Below, in pieces: positions 44,196 through 53,702 of a stretch of 64,000 nucleotides of DNA. A program made the position numbers and the translations under genes. The stretch's first letter is position 1. The number at the start of each line of letters is the position of its first letter. Under the pieces are notes generated by a model. The model was not told the DNA's origin. It saw nothing but the letters and a program-made list of their open reading frames with translations, and ran no database searches. The stretch lies in assembly GCF_030209445.1 (NCBI RefSeq), contig NZ_JARVSD010000008.1:310001-374000 (forward strand). Direction: 5' to 3'. Source of the DNA: Promicromonospora sp. MEB111. Its GTDB lineage: Bacteria; Actinomycetota; Actinomycetes; Actinomycetales; Cellulomonadaceae.

Positions 44196-46517
44196 GCGAG
44201 AGGGTTCGAGGCGGATGACGACCGACTTGGACGCCGGGGTGTTGCTCTGGTCCGCCGTGTGGTCCAGGGGGACCAGCACGTTCGTCTCCGGGAAGTACGC
44301 CGCGGCGCAGCCGCGCGCCGTCGGGAACGCGATGGCGCGGAAGCCCTCGGCGCGGCGCTCGCCGGTCCCTCCGTCCGGCCCGGGCCACTCGCTGACCAGG
44401 TTCACGGTGTCGCCGTCGGCCAGACCGCCGGACGCCAGGTCGTCCGGGTGGACGAACACGACGCGCCGCCCGTTCTTCACGCCGCGGTACCGGTCGTCGA
44501 GGCCGTAGACCGTGGTGTTGAACTGGTCGTGGGAGCGGACGGTCTGCAGCAGCAGCCGGCCCTCCGGCACCTGGACGATCTCGAGCTCGTTGACCGTGAA
44601 GTTGGCCTTGCCCGTCGTGGTCGGGAACAGCCGGGCGTCGCGCGGCGGGTGGGGCAGCACGAACCCGCCGGGCTCGGCGACGCGGCGGTCGAAGTCCTCG
44701 AAGCCCGGGACCACGCGGGAGATCGAGTCGCGGATCCGGGAGTAGTCGGCCGCGAACTCCTCCCACGGCGTGGGGTCCTGCGGTCCGAGCACGCGCCGGG
44801 CCAGGTCGCACAGGATGGCGGTCTCGCTGCGCAGGGCGTCGGAGACCGGGGCCAGCCGCCCGCGCGACGTGTGCACCACGCTCATGGAGTCCTCGACGGT
44901 GACGACCTGCTCGCGCCCGCCCGTCAGGTCGCGCTCGGTGCGGCCGAGGCAGGGCAGCACCAGCGACCGCCTGCCGGGCAGCACGTGCGAGCGGTTCAGC
45001 TTGGTCGACACGTGCACCGTGAGCGGCACCTCGCGCAGCGCGGCCTCGGTGACCGCGCTGTCCGGCGTGGCCGCGGCGAAGTTGCCGCCCACCGCCATGA
45101 AGACCTTGAGCTGCCCGTCGCGCAGGGCCCGGACCGTGTCGACGACGTCGTACCCGTGGGCGCGCGGCGGCTCGAAGCCGAACTCCGTGCCCAGCGCGTC
45201 CAGGAAGAGCTCGGTGGGGCGCTCCCAGATGCCCATGGTGCGGTCGCCCTGCACGTTGCTGTGCCCGCGCACCGGGCAGGCGCCCGCGCCCGGGCGGCCG
45301 ACGTTGCCGCGCAGCAGCAGGAAGCTGACCACCTCGCGGATGGTCGCCACGGCCTGCTTGTGCTGGGTCAGGCCCATCGCCCAGCAGACGATGATGCGGT
45401 CGGCGGCCTTCACGTCGTCCACGAACGCCTCGATCTCCGCCCAGTCCAGGCCCGTGGCCCGCTCGACGTCGGCCTGGTCGACGGCGCGCCAGGCGGCCGC
45501 GGCCTCCGGGAACCCGGAGGTGTGCTGCGCGATGAACTCGTGGTCCAGCACGGGGGCGTGCCCGGCGGTCCGGGCGTCGTCGTCGGCCTCGACCAGCAGG
45601 CGGTTCACCGCCTGGAACAGGGCCAGGTCGCCCGCGAGGCGGATCTGGAGGAACCGGTCGGCGAGCTTGGTGCCCTGCCCCACGACGCCGCGCACCCGCT
45701 GCGGGTTCTTGAAGGTCTGCAGCCCGGCCTCGGGCAGGGGGTTGATCGCCACGATCCGGGCGCCCCGGTCCTTGGCCTCCTCCAGCGCGGTGAGCATGCG
45801 CGGGTGGTTGGTCCCGGGATTCTGGCCGACGACGACGATCAGGTCCGCGTGGTCGGTGATGTCCTCCAGCGACACGCTGCCCTTGCCGATGCCCAGCGTC
45901 TCGACCAGGGCGGTGCCGGACGACTCGTGGCACATGTTCGAGCAGTCGGGCAGGTTGTTCGTGCCGAGCTTGCGCGCCAGGAGCTGGTAGAGGAACGCGG
46001 CCTCGTTGCTCGTGCGGCCCGACGTGTAGAACGCCGCCTCGTCCGGCGAGTCCAGCCCGCGCAGCTCGCCGGCCACCAGGTCGAGGGCGTCGTCCCAGGA
46101 CACCGGCCGGTAGTGGTCGGCGCCCTCCTCGCGCAGCATCGGCTCGGTGATCCGGCCGGACTTGCCCAGCCGGTGGTCGGTCCAGGTCGCCATCTCCGAG
46201 ATCGCGTGCTCGGCGAAGAACGCCGCGTCCGCGCGCTTGCGGGTGGCCTCCTCGGCCACCGCCTTGGCCCCGTTCTCGCAGAACTCGGCCAGGTGCGGCT
46301 TGCCCGGCTCCGGCCAGGCGCAGCCGGGGCAGTCGAAGCCCCGCTGCTGGTTGATCAGCGGCAGCGTGCGCAGGCCGCGCGCCACCCCGGCCTCCTCGAA
46401 GACATGGGCCAGGCCGTGCACCACCCCGGGCACGCCGGCTGCCGCCGTCTTGGGCGGCCCGATGCGCAGGCTCTTCTCGGGGGCGTCGGTGCGGGCTTCG
46501 TCGCTCACGTCGGTCAC
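44193..46517 (-). CDS. FdhF/YdeP family molybdopterin oxidoreductase
   Basis: 774-residue molybdenum bis-MGD enzyme of the YdeP/FdhF-like branch. GFDCPGCAWPEP near the N-terminus, SNMCHESSG with the probable Mo-ligand Cys, GQNPGTNHPRM, and a C-terminal molydop-binding domain (RSHDQFNTTVYGL). The classical four-Cys iron-sulfur site of formate dehydrogenases is lacking, only CPGC being present. The fdhD gene is divergent, so Mo-cofactor sulfuration is supplied nearby. GTG at 46517 is seven bases after TAGGGT (minus strand, 46525-46530). GTG at 46508 is an alternative. Formate is the likely but unproven substrate. Confidence 0.9.
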   Translation of the reverse strand: MTDVSDEARTDAPEKSLRIGPPKTAAAGVPGVVHGLAHVFEEAGVARGLRTLPLINQQRGFDCPGCAWPEPGKPHLAEFCENGAKAVAEEATRKRADAAFFAEHAISEMATWTDHRLGKSGRITEPMLREEGADHYRPVSWDDALDLVAGELRGLDSPDEAAFYTSGRTSNEAAFLYQLLARKLGTNNLPDCSNMCHESSGTALVETLGIGKGSVSLEDITDHADLIVVVGQNPGTNHPRMLTALEEAKDRGARIVAINPLPEAGLQTFKNPQRVRGVVGQGTKLADRFLQIRLAGDLALFQAVNRLLVEADDDARTAGHAPVLDHEFIAQHTSGFPEAAAAWRAVDQADVERATGLDWAEIEAFVDDVKAADRIIVCWAMGLTQHKQAVATIREVVSFLLLRGNVGRPGAGACPVRGHSNVQGDRTMGIWERPTELFLDALGTEFGFEPPRAHGYDVVDTVRALRDGQLKVFMAVGGNFAAATPDSAVTEAALREVPLTVHVSTKLNRSHVLPGRRSLVLPCLGRTERDLTGGREQVVTVEDSMSVVHTSRGRLAPVSDALRSETAILCDLARRVLGPQDPTPWEEFAADYSRIRDSISRVVPGFEDFDRRVAEPGGFVLPHPPRDARLFPTTTGKANFTVNELEIVQVPEGRLLLQTVRSHDQFNTTVYGLDDRYRGVKNGRRVVFVHPDDLASGGLADGDTVNLVSEWPGPDGGTGERRAEGFRAIAFPTARGCAAAYFPETNVLVPLDHTADQSNTPASKSVVIRLEPSR

Positions 46518-46609
46518 TCTCCTGACCCTACGCCGGAGCGGTCCGGCTGTGGAGGCTGTGGACAAATCGGTCGGCGGAAGTGGTCGGCGGAGGTGCGAGA
46601 CTGGGCGGT

Positions 46610-47518
46610 ATGGGAGTCGTCACCGACCGACGGCGCGTGGTGCGCGTCCGCGAGGGCGCCCGCGCGGCGCGCCCCGACACGCTCGCCGTCGAGGAACCGC
46701 TGATGGTCCGCCTGGTCGGGCCCGGCGACCTCGTCAGCAGGGCGCGGCCGCTCGGCGCGGTTCCGGTGGGGGGTGTCGTCCCCGTGGGCGGGGCCGCTCT
46801 GCCGCACGGCGTCCTGCCGGGTGCGCGACCCGCCGGGAGCACGCTCACCGTCACCATGCGGACCCCGGGCGACGACTTCGACCTGGTCGCCGGCTGGCTG
46901 GTCTCGGAGGGCGCCGTCACGGCGCGCGAGGACATCGCGGGGATGCGGCTGTGCCCCGACGAGGACAACACCGTCGAGGTGGCGCTCGCGCCCGGCGTCG
47001 AGGCCCCGCGACAGCGGGCGTTCGCGACGACGAGCGCGTGCGGGGTGTGCGGGTCGGACACCGTGGTGGAGGTGCGGGCCGCGCTGCGCTGGCCGGTCGC
47101 GCGCGACGCCGTCACGGTCGGGGCCGACGTGATCGCCGCCCTGCCCGACCTGCTCCGGGAGCGCCAGCGCGCCTTCGACCGGACCGGCGGCCTGCACGCC
47201 GCGGGCCTGTTCACCGCCGACGGCGAGCCGCTGTACGTGCGCGAGGACGTGGGCCGGCACAACGCCGTCGACAAGGTGGTCGGCGCGGCCCTGCGCGACG
47301 GCGCCCTGCCCGCTGTCGGGACGGTGCTCCAGGTCAGCGGGCGGGCGTCGTTCGAGCTGGTGCAGAAGGCCGCACGGGCCGGGATCCCGGTGCTGTCCGC
47401 GATCTCCGCGCCGTCGACCCTCGCCGTGGACCTGGCCGAGGAGTGCGGCCTGACCCTGCTGGGCTTCGTGCGCGGGGACTCGATGAACGTCTACACGCGG
47501 GCGGACCGGCTGCGCTGA
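46610..47518 (+). CDS. fdhD: formate dehydrogenase accessory sulfurtransferase FdhD
   Basis: 302 residues. FdhD transfers sulfur from IscS to the bis-MGD cofactor. The redox pair is in TTSACGVCGSDT (Cys-x-x-Cys), with EDVGRHNAVDKV and SGRASFELVQKA as further family motifs. It starts at ATG 46610; GAGACT (46597-46602), seven bases upstream, is a poor -10. Divergent from the molybdoenzyme gene with 92 bases between starts. Confidence 0.96.
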   Translation: MGVVTDRRRVVRVREGARAARPDTLAVEEPLMVRLVGPGDLVSRARPLGAVPVGGVVPVGGAALPHGVLPGARPAGSTLTVTMRTPGDDFDLVAGWLVSEGAVTAREDIAGMRLCPDEDNTVEVALAPGVEAPRQRAFATTSACGVCGSDTVVEVRAALRWPVARDAVTVGADVIAALPDLLRERQRAFDRTGGLHAAGLFTADGEPLYVREDVGRHNAVDKVVGAALRDGALPAVGTVLQVSGRASFELVQKAARAGIPVLSAISAPSTLAVDLAEECGLTLLGFVRGDSMNVYTRADRLR

Positions 47519-47627
47519 GGCGTCGCGGCCGGCGCGATTCGGCGGGCGAGGAAGGCCGCCGCGGTGTCCATGGCGCGGGCCGCCGTCGGCTCGGTGGCGT
47601 GGTGGTGCTGGAAGACGTGCGCGCTGC
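47491..47627 (-). pseudogene. 3' remnant of an alpha/beta (dienelactone-type) hydrolase gene
   Basis: On the minus strand one frame reads HVFQHHHATEPTAARAM, then TAAAFLARRIA and a stop at 47491, inside the fdhD 3' end. This looks like the C-terminal end (catalytic-His region and last helix) of a small alpha/beta hydrolase. Nothing upstream continues it. It abuts the truncated MarR gene at about 47627-47631. Identification rests on about 40 residues and is tentative. Confidence 0.45.
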
Positions 47628-47630
47628 CGG

Positions 47631-47924
47631 GTGTCCGACGTGGTCCGGCGCCTCGGGATCACCGTCGGCGCGGCCAGCAAGGGGGTGGACCGGCAGGTCC
47701 GGGACGGGCTGGTGCGCCGGCAGGCCAACCCCGAGGACGGCCGGTCCTCGTTCCTGGAGCTCACGCCTGCCGGGCGGCGGGTGCTGGACGAGATGCTCCC
47801 GACGCTCGACCGCGCCACGGCCGAGGCGCTGCGGGGCACGGGTGTGCCCGACGGCGACCTCGCGCACCTCGCGCGGGTCCTCGCAGCGGTGCGGGGCGGC
47901 CTGGAGGCCGGGAGCGCGAGGTGA
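47631..47924 (+). pseudogene. 5'-truncated MarR family regulator
   Basis: 97 residues beginning abruptly in the DNA-recognition region: SDVVRRLGITVGAASK, followed by the wing (ANPEDGRSSFLELTPAGRRV) and the last dimerisation helix. A MarR protein normally has 50-60 further N-terminal residues with the first helices of the dimer interface. No upstream frame encodes them. With the adjacent hydrolase remnant it looks like the scar of a deletion through a divergent marR-hydrolase pair. Confidence 0.6.
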
Positions 47925-47949
47925 GGCGGTCGCCGTCGGGCAGGGGGCC

Positions 47950-48096
47950 TCAGCCCGTGAACAGCGGGATGACGCTCCGGACCGTCTGGAACAGCCCGTA
48001 GGCCAGGGGCACGGTCACCACGAGCCAGGTGGCGACCAGCCGCGGCACCTGGTTGGGCGGCTGCTCCGGGTCGCGTTCCTGCGTCTGCTCGACCAT
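47950..48096 (-). CDS. small membrane protein, OFA/MFS transporter small subunit
   Basis: 48 residues: a hydrophilic N-terminus (VEQTQERDPEQPP) and one transmembrane segment (about 21-45, WLVVTVPLAYGLFQTV). It begins one base after the stop of the OFA transporter. Short proteins of this form directly after oxalate/formate-type transporters are known and annotated as MFS transporter small subunit. A GGGAAGG ribosome-binding site overlaps the end of the transporter gene. Confidence 0.82.
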   Translation of the reverse strand: MVEQTQERDPEQPPNQVPRLVATWLVVTVPLAYGLFQTVRSVIPLFTG

Positions 48097-48097
48097 G

Positions 48098-49495
48098 TCA
48101 GACCTTCCCTTCGACGAACTCGTCCGCCTGGTGCGGCCGCTCGTGGAACCGGGCCGCGACGGGCCGGACCAGGGCGTTGGCCAGGAAGCCGACCGCGAGC
48201 ACGGCCACCATGGTGAACAGCGCGGGCCGGTAGTCGGCGGCCACCAGCTCGCCGGGCGTGCCCCGGGCGTCCAGGAACCCGTTGATGATCAGGGGTCCGG
48301 CGATGCCCGCGGCCGACCACGCGGTGAGCAGCCGGCCGTGGATGGCGCCCACCTGGAAGGTGCCGAACAGGTCGCGCAGGTAGGCGGGGACGGTGGCGAA
48401 GCCGCCGCCGTAGAACGAGAGGATCACGGCGGCCACCAGCACGAAGATCACCGTGGAGGTGTGGCCGACGGTGGCCAGGAGCACGTACAGGATCATCCCG
48501 ACGCCGAGGTACATGACGTAGACGGGCTTGCGGCCGATGTAGTCCGACGTGGAGGACCACACGAAGCGGCCGGCCATGTTGAACAGGGACAGGAACGCCA
48601 CGAACCCGGCCGCCGTCGCCGGCGCGACGGACGAGACGCCGTCCACCCGGAAGAAGTCCTGGATCATCGGCGCCGCCTGCTCCAGGATGCCGATACCCGC
48701 CGTCACGTTGCAGAACAGGACGGTCCACAGGAACCAGAACTGCGGGGTCTTGATCGCGTTCGCCGCGGAGACGTTCGCGGTCGAGACCATCGGCTTGGCC
48801 GCGACCGCGGCGGCGTCGAACCCGGTGGGCGTCCAGCCGGGCGGCGGGACCTTCACCGTGAACACGCCCAGCATCATCACCAGGAAGTACACGATGCCCA
48901 GGGTCACGAAGAGCGAGGTGACCGCGCCGCCCGACGCCACGGAGGTGGGGTCGGAGGGGTCGTAGCCGCTGTCGTAGGCGGCCATGAGCTGGCGGGACAG
49001 CGGCGAGGCGATGAGCGCGCCGCCGCCGAACCCCATGATCGCCATGCCCGTGGCCAGGCCCGGCCGGTCGGGGAACCACTTGATCAGCGTGGACACCGGC
49101 GAGATGTAGCCGATGCCGAGCCCGATGCCGCCGATGAACCCGTACCCGAGGTAGACGAGCCAGAGCTGCGACGTCGCGATCCCGAGCGCCCCGATGAGAA
49201 ACCCGGAGGCCCAGAAGCAGGCCGAGGCGAACATGGCGGCGCGCGGTCCGGCGCGCTCCACCCAGGTGCCCAGCACGGCGGCCGAGAGGCCGAGCATGAC
49301 GATGGCGATGGAGAAGATGACGCCGATCGCGGTGAGGCTGGTCTCGAAGTGGGCGACCAGCGCGCTCTTGTAGACGCTGGTGGCGTAGGCCTGGCCGATG
49401 CACAGATGGATGGCGAGCGCGGCCGGCGGGATGAGCCACCTGCTGTAGCCGGGCCTTGCCACCGTGTGCTCCCGGTCGAGGAACGACAGTGCCAT
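48098..49495 (-). CDS. OFA family MFS transporter (oxalate/formate antiporter-like)
   Basis: 465 residues with 12 transmembrane segments. The sequence resembles OxlT-type OFA transporters: GIGLGIGYISPVSTLIKWFPDRPG, GMAIMGFGGGALIASP and the FGTFQVGAIHGRLLTAWS loop. It exchanges or imports small organic anions such as formate or oxalate. ATG at 49495 follows GGAGG. Together with the FdhF-like enzyme and FdhD on the left it forms a plausible formate-handling group. It is followed by the small subunit gene. Confidence 0.93.
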   Translation of the reverse strand: MALSFLDREHTVARPGYSRWLIPPAALAIHLCIGQAYATSVYKSALVAHFETSLTAIGVIFSIAIVMLGLSAAVLGTWVERAGPRAAMFASACFWASGFLIGALGIATSQLWLVYLGYGFIGGIGLGIGYISPVSTLIKWFPDRPGLATGMAIMGFGGGALIASPLSRQLMAAYDSGYDPSDPTSVASGGAVTSLFVTLGIVYFLVMMLGVFTVKVPPPGWTPTGFDAAAVAAKPMVSTANVSAANAIKTPQFWFLWTVLFCNVTAGIGILEQAAPMIQDFFRVDGVSSVAPATAAGFVAFLSLFNMAGRFVWSSTSDYIGRKPVYVMYLGVGMILYVLLATVGHTSTVIFVLVAAVILSFYGGGFATVPAYLRDLFGTFQVGAIHGRLLTAWSAAGIAGPLIINGFLDARGTPGELVAADYRPALFTMVAVLAVGFLANALVRPVAARFHERPHQADEFVEGKV

Positions 49496-49598
49496 CAAGC
49501 ACCTCCTCGTGCTCAGGGGATCAGGTCGCAGTAAGTGCGGTTTCTCCCGTTTGCGTGGGCACGCTACTGGCGCTGGATGCCCGGGTCAATGGTCCGGC

Positions 49599-50927
49599 TC
49601 AGTGCTGCGGGCTGCGCACCGCGGCCAGGAACAGGGGGAGACGGGTCTCGGTGTGGGCGATCCGCAGGAGGTAGGGCCGGTCCACGGTCATCCGGACCGC
49701 GGGCTCGCCCGGCATGGCGCCGGTCGCCTCCATCCCGATCTCGGTGACGGCGGCCGCGACCGTCCCGTCCTCGTCCAGGTGCAGGTAGGCCTGCTGCACC
49801 ACCTGGCTCACCTGGAGCCGCTCGGTGGTGCTGATGCCTGAGAGGTCCGGGGCGTCGTACAGCCCGCCGAGACCGGCCTCGTCCAGCGCCGGGGCCAGGT
49901 CGAGCGTCGGCGGTTCGAGCTCCAGGGTGGGCATGGCGAGCTCGACGGGCCGGGGCGCCGCGCCGTCCAGGGCGGTGGTGAGGGCGGTCAGCGTCCCGGG
50001 CGCGACGTCCGCCGGGTCGGTGCCCTCCGGCGGCAGCAGCACGTCCGCGTGGAACGCCTCGCCGTAGGGGAGGCGGACGGCGACCCAGCCGTCGTGCTCG
50101 GCGTACCCCCAGGACTCCGTGCCGTGCAGCATCTCGACGGGTTCCGTGCCGCCGGGGCCGGTGAAGTCCTCGTCCCGGGTGGCGTGCTCCTGGAACGGCG
50201 TGTCCCAGCGGGCCGCGAGCAGGACCGCGTTCTGCAGCACCAGGCGCAGCATCGGGTCGGGCTCGATCGCCGACTTCTCGATCAGGCCGCCCGTGTGGTG
50301 GTTCACCCAGGCGTCCAGCACCTTCTTGCCCGCGCCGGTGCCCAGGTCGGTGCGCTGCACGCCGGCGTCGAACGCGGACGCGAGCGCGTCCAGGTAGCCC
50401 TGCTCCACGACGAGCTGGTCGTCGAGCACGGCCTGGTTCGCGAGGTGCAGCACCGGGCGGTCGGGGAGCTCGTCGTCCTGCGCGACGCCGGGGTCGCCGT
50501 CGTGCCTCGCGAGCTCGGCCGTCAGGGCGTTGTAGGCGGCGGTGCGGTCCTCGCCCGAGGCGCCGAGCGCGGCATCCAGGGCCGTCGCGGTCTCGCCGCG
50601 CGCACCCTCGGCGAGCAGCGCCAGCGCGAAGGTGAGTGACGCGGGGGAGACCAGGGCGTTGTCCTTCGGCTCGGCGGTCGCGCGCAGCGCGAGCAGGCCC
50701 AGGTCCTCCGTCGCGGCGACGGCGTCGGCGCTCGCGGGGGTGTCGGCGACGGTGACGACGACGCGTGCGGCGTCGGACCGCTCCAGGCCCTCGTCCGCCG
50801 CTGGGGCGCACGCGGTCAGCACGCCGCAGGCGGCAAGGGCGAGGATGCCGGCGGCCGCGGTGACCGCCGCGCCGTGGGGGCGGGCGGTGCGCGGGGCGGG
50901 TCGGGCGGTCCTGGCGCGACGGTGCAC
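49599..50927 (-). CDS. serpin (serine protease inhibitor) lipoprotein
   Basis: 442 residues. A signal peptide with lipobox LTAC (about residue 37-40) anchors it outside the cell. The serpin fold shows ALVSPASLTFALALLAEGARG, LANQAVL, and the hinge of the reactive-centre loop EDGTVAAAVTEIG (around 383-395), followed by MEATGAMPGEPAV and the C-terminal strand PYLLRI. The short-side-chain hinge is what inhibitory serpins have. The P1 residue cannot be fixed. GTG at 50927 follows a GGAGGA site. It is divergent from tex across a 46-bp palindrome. It may guard against own or foreign proteases. Confidence 0.92.
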   Translation of the reverse strand: MHRRARTARPAPRTARPHGAAVTAAAGILALAACGVLTACAPAADEGLERSDAARVVVTVADTPASADAVAATEDLGLLALRATAEPKDNALVSPASLTFALALLAEGARGETATALDAALGASGEDRTAAYNALTAELARHDGDPGVAQDDELPDRPVLHLANQAVLDDQLVVEQGYLDALASAFDAGVQRTDLGTGAGKKVLDAWVNHHTGGLIEKSAIEPDPMLRLVLQNAVLLAARWDTPFQEHATRDEDFTGPGGTEPVEMLHGTESWGYAEHDGWVAVRLPYGEAFHADVLLPPEGTDPADVAPGTLTALTTALDGAAPRPVELAMPTLELEPPTLDLAPALDEAGLGGLYDAPDLSGISTTERLQVSQVVQQAYLHLDEDGTVAAAVTEIGMEATGAMPGEPAVRMTVDRPYLLRIAHTETRLPLFLAAVRSPQH

Positions 50928-51012
50928 GGTGTCCTCCGGGTCTGGGGCCCGGGTGAGCGGGCGGGTCCTGCTCCGGATATGTCGTGACCCGCCCCGGCCT
51001 TGCACCTCGTCC

Positions 51013-51058
51013 CGTGTCAGACGTACAGGTCACCCGGGTGACCTGTACGTCTGACACG
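51013..51058. promoter_or_regulatory. 46-bp perfect palindrome between serpin and tex
   Basis: Two 23-base arms (51013-51035 and 51036-51058) meet with no spacer and no mismatch; the centre is CACCCGGGTG. It lies 86 bases before the serpin start and 92 before tex, divergent genes, so a terminator role is unlikely unless it blocks read-through between them. Operator or cruciform are options. Confidence 0.85.
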
Positions 51059-51150
51059 CGTGGGCGGATGCGACAGATGTCAGTGGCGCCGGGCACAATC
51101 TGTCCCGACCATCCCGGTGGGTTCGACCCCCTGAAGTGAGGTAGTGGACG

Positions 51151-53535
51151 TTGGCAAGCATCAACCAGCGCATCGCCGAGGAGCTGGGCGTTCGTGAAGG
51201 GCAGGTGACCGCAGCGGTCGACCTGCTCGACGGCGGCGCGACCGTGCCGTTCATCGCCCGCTACCGCAAGGAGGTGACGGGCACCCTCGACGACGCGCAG
51301 CTGCGCACCCTCGAGGAGCGGCTGCGGTACCTGCGCGAGCTCGAGGAGCGGCGCGCGGCGATCCTGGCGTCGGTGCAGGAGCAGGGCAAGCTCACGGACG
51401 AGCTGCGGGCCCAGATCCTGGCTGCGGAGACCAAGTCGCGTCTGGAGGACATCTACCTCCCGTACAAGCCCAAGCGGCGCACCAAGGCGCAGATCGCGCG
51501 CGAGGCCGGCCTGGAGCCGCTCGCCGAGGCGCTGCTGGGCGACCCCTCGCTCGACCCGACGGAGGCCGCCGGCCCGTACGTCGACGCCGACAAGGGCGTG
51601 GCCGACCCGGCCGCGGCGCTCGACGGCGCCCGGGCGATCCTCGTGGAGCGCATGGGCGAGGACGCCGACCTGATCGGCACCCTGCGCGAGCGGCTGTGGA
51701 AGCGCGGGCGCATGCTGTCCGCCGTCCGGGACGGGGCGCAGGACAAGGGCGCGAAGTTCTCGGACTACTTCGAGTTCGCCGAGGCCCTGTCCAGCCTGCC
51801 GTCGCACCGTGTGCTCGCCCTGTTCCGCGGCGAGAAGGAGGACGTGCTGGACCTGACGATCGAGCCGGAGGAGGGCATCGAGGCCGGCGTGCCGACGTCC
51901 TACGAGGCCACGATCGCCCACCAGTTCGGCATCGCCAACCAGGGTCGCCCGGCCGACCGCTGGCTGGGCGACACCGTCCGCTGGGCCTGGCGCACCAAGA
52001 TCCTGGTGCACCTCGGCATCGACGTGCGGCTGCGGCTGCGCTCCGAGGCGGAGGACGAGGCCGTGCGCGTGTTCGCCGCCAACCTGCGCGACCTCCTGCT
52101 CGCCGCGCCCGCCGGCACGCGGGCCACGATGGGCCTCGACCCGGGCCTGCGCACGGGCGTCAAGGTCGCCGTCGTGGACGCCACCGGCAAGGTCGTGGAG
52201 CACGCGACCATCTACCCGCACCAGCCGGCCAACCGCTGGGACGAGTCGCTCGCCGTGCTGGCCCGGCTGGCCCAGAAGCACGGCGTGGACCTGGTGGCGA
52301 TCGGCAACGGCACGGCGTCGCGCGAGACCGAGCGGCTCGCCGCAGACCTCATGAAGAAGGTGCCGGAGCTCGGCCTGACCAAGGCGGTCGTGTCCGAGGC
52401 CGGCGCGTCCGTGTACTCGGCGTCCGCCTACGCGAGCGCGGAGCTGCCCGACCTCGACGTGTCCATCCGTGGCGCCGTCTCGATCGCGCGCCGCCTGCAG
52501 GACCCGCTCGCCGAGCTCGTGAAGATCGACCCCAAGTCGATCGGTGTGGGCCAGTACCAGCACGACATCACCGAGACCAAGCTGTCGCGGTCGCTGGACG
52601 CCGTGGTGGAGGACTGCGTGAACGGCGTGGGCGTGGACCTGAACACCGCGTCGGTGCCGCTGCTGTCGCGCGTCTCGGGCATCACCTCGACGCTCGCCGA
52701 GAACATCGTGGCCCACCGGGACGCCAACGGCCCGTACGCGTCCCGGGCGGCGCTCAAGAACGTGCCGCGACTGGGCCCCAAGGCGTTCGAGCAGTGCGCG
52801 GGCTTCCTCAAGGTCTCGGGCGGCGACGAGCCGCTGGACGCGTCGTCGGTGCACCCCGAGGCGTACCCGCTGGCGCGGCGCATCGTGACGGCGTCGGGCG
52901 CGGACGTGCAGGCGCTGATCGGCAACGGCGGCGCCCTGCGCACACTGAAGCCCACCCAGTTCGTGGACGAGACCTTCGGCCTGCCCACGGTGACCGACAT
53001 CTTCGCCGAGCTGGAGAAGCCCGGCCGCGACCCGCGTCCGGCGTTCACCACGGCCTCCTTCGCCGACGGCGTCGAGACGCTGGGCGACCTGGTGCCCGGC
53101 ATGGTGCTGGAGGGCCAGGTCACCAACGTCGCGGCGTTCGGCGCGTTCGTGGACATCGGCGTGCACCAGGACGGGCTCGTGCACGTCTCGGCCATGTCCA
53201 AGAACTTCGTCAGTGACCCCCGCGAGGTCGTGAAGTCGGGCGACATCGTCAAGGTGAAGGTCATGGACGTCGACCTGCAGCGCAAGCGGGTCTCCCTGAC
53301 GCTGCGCCTGGACGACGAGGTCGGTGCGGCCCCCGGCGGCCGTACCTCGGGCGGCGCCCGCTCCGGCGGGGCCGGCGGTCAGGGCGACGGCCAGCGCGGC
53401 GGCCGCCCGGGCGGCGGCGAGGGCCGGGGCCGGGGCGGTCAGGTCCGCGGTCAGGGCGGACAGGGCGGCCGCGGTCGCCCCGCCCCCGCGGACACCGCGA
53501 TGGCGGACGCCCTCCGCCGCGCGGGCCTGGCCTAA
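51151..53535 (+). CDS. tex: Tex family RNA-binding transcription accessory protein
   Basis: 794 residues. Tex/YhgF proteins bind nucleic acids and aid transcription and toxin expression. The layout is standard: N-terminal helix bundle, YqgF-like RNase H fold ([16 protein letters not shown], about 327-342), helix-hairpin-helix repeats, and an S1 RNA-binding domain (about 650-720: [21 protein letters not shown]). A tail of Gly/Arg-rich repeats (about 728-775) resembles RGG boxes and is not in all homologues. TTG start at 51151, with GAAGTGAGG upstream. Confidence 0.95.
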   Translation: MASINQRIAEELGVREGQVTAAVDLLDGGATVPFIARYRKEVTGTLDDAQLRTLEERLRYLRELEERRAAILASVQEQGKLTDELRAQILAAETKSRLEDIYLPYKPKRRTKAQIAREAGLEPLAEALLGDPSLDPTEAAGPYVDADKGVADPAAALDGARAILVERMGEDADLIGTLRERLWKRGRMLSAVRDGAQDKGAKFSDYFEFAEALSSLPSHRVLALFRGEKEDVLDLTIEPEEGIEAGVPTSYEATIAHQFGIANQGRPADRWLGDTVRWAWRTKILVHLGIDVRLRLRSEAEDEAVRVFAANLRDLLLAAPAGTRATMGLDPGLRTGVKVAVVDATGKVVEHATIYPHQPANRWDESLAVLARLAQKHGVDLVAIGNGTASRETERLAADLMKKVPELGLTKAVVSEAGASVYSASAYASAELPDLDVSIRGAVSIARRLQDPLAELVKIDPKSIGVGQYQHDITETKLSRSLDAVVEDCVNGVGVDLNTASVPLLSRVSGITSTLAENIVAHRDANGPYASRAALKNVPRLGPKAFEQCAGFLKVSGGDEPLDASSVHPEAYPLARRIVTASGADVQALIGNGGALRTLKPTQFVDETFGLPTVTDIFAELEKPGRDPRPAFTTASFADGVETLGDLVPGMVLEGQVTNVAAFGAFVDIGVHQDGLVHVSAMSKNFVSDPREVVKSGDIVKVKVMDVDLQRKRVSLTLRLDDEVGAAPGGRTSGGARSGGAGGQGDGQRGGRPGGGEGRGRGGQVRGQGGQGGRGRPAPADTAMADALRRAGLA

Positions 53536-53560
53536 CACCCCGAGCGGGGCCTGAGGAGAC

Positions 53561-53620
53561 GTCGAACGTAGGGTTGGTCGCAGCAAGAAGCGTGATGGGG
53601 CGACCAACCCTACGTTCGAC
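53561..53620. terminator. long hairpin after tex (or operator of the double TetR)
   Basis: A perfect 20-bp inverted repeat (53561-53580 with 53601-53620), 20 bases apart; one more pair is possible inside. It starts 25 bases after the tex stop. The next gene points the same way, so it could end tex or be an operator for the fused TetR that starts 82 bases later. No T-run. Confidence 0.65.
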
Positions 53621-53702
53621 TACCAGGTGATGCCTCGTGAGACCTGGGCGTGGGAGACTGGGTGCCACATCGTCGGCCCCCTTCGGAGACCAAGTACGCC
53701 CC

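Noticed and set aside
49564-53607. Very long open frame (1347 codons) on the minus strand opposite tex and beyond
   Set aside because: It is a shadow of tex and the serpin in GC-rich DNA: composition is Arg/Gly/Val-rich without domains, and the plus-strand Tex is fully conserved.
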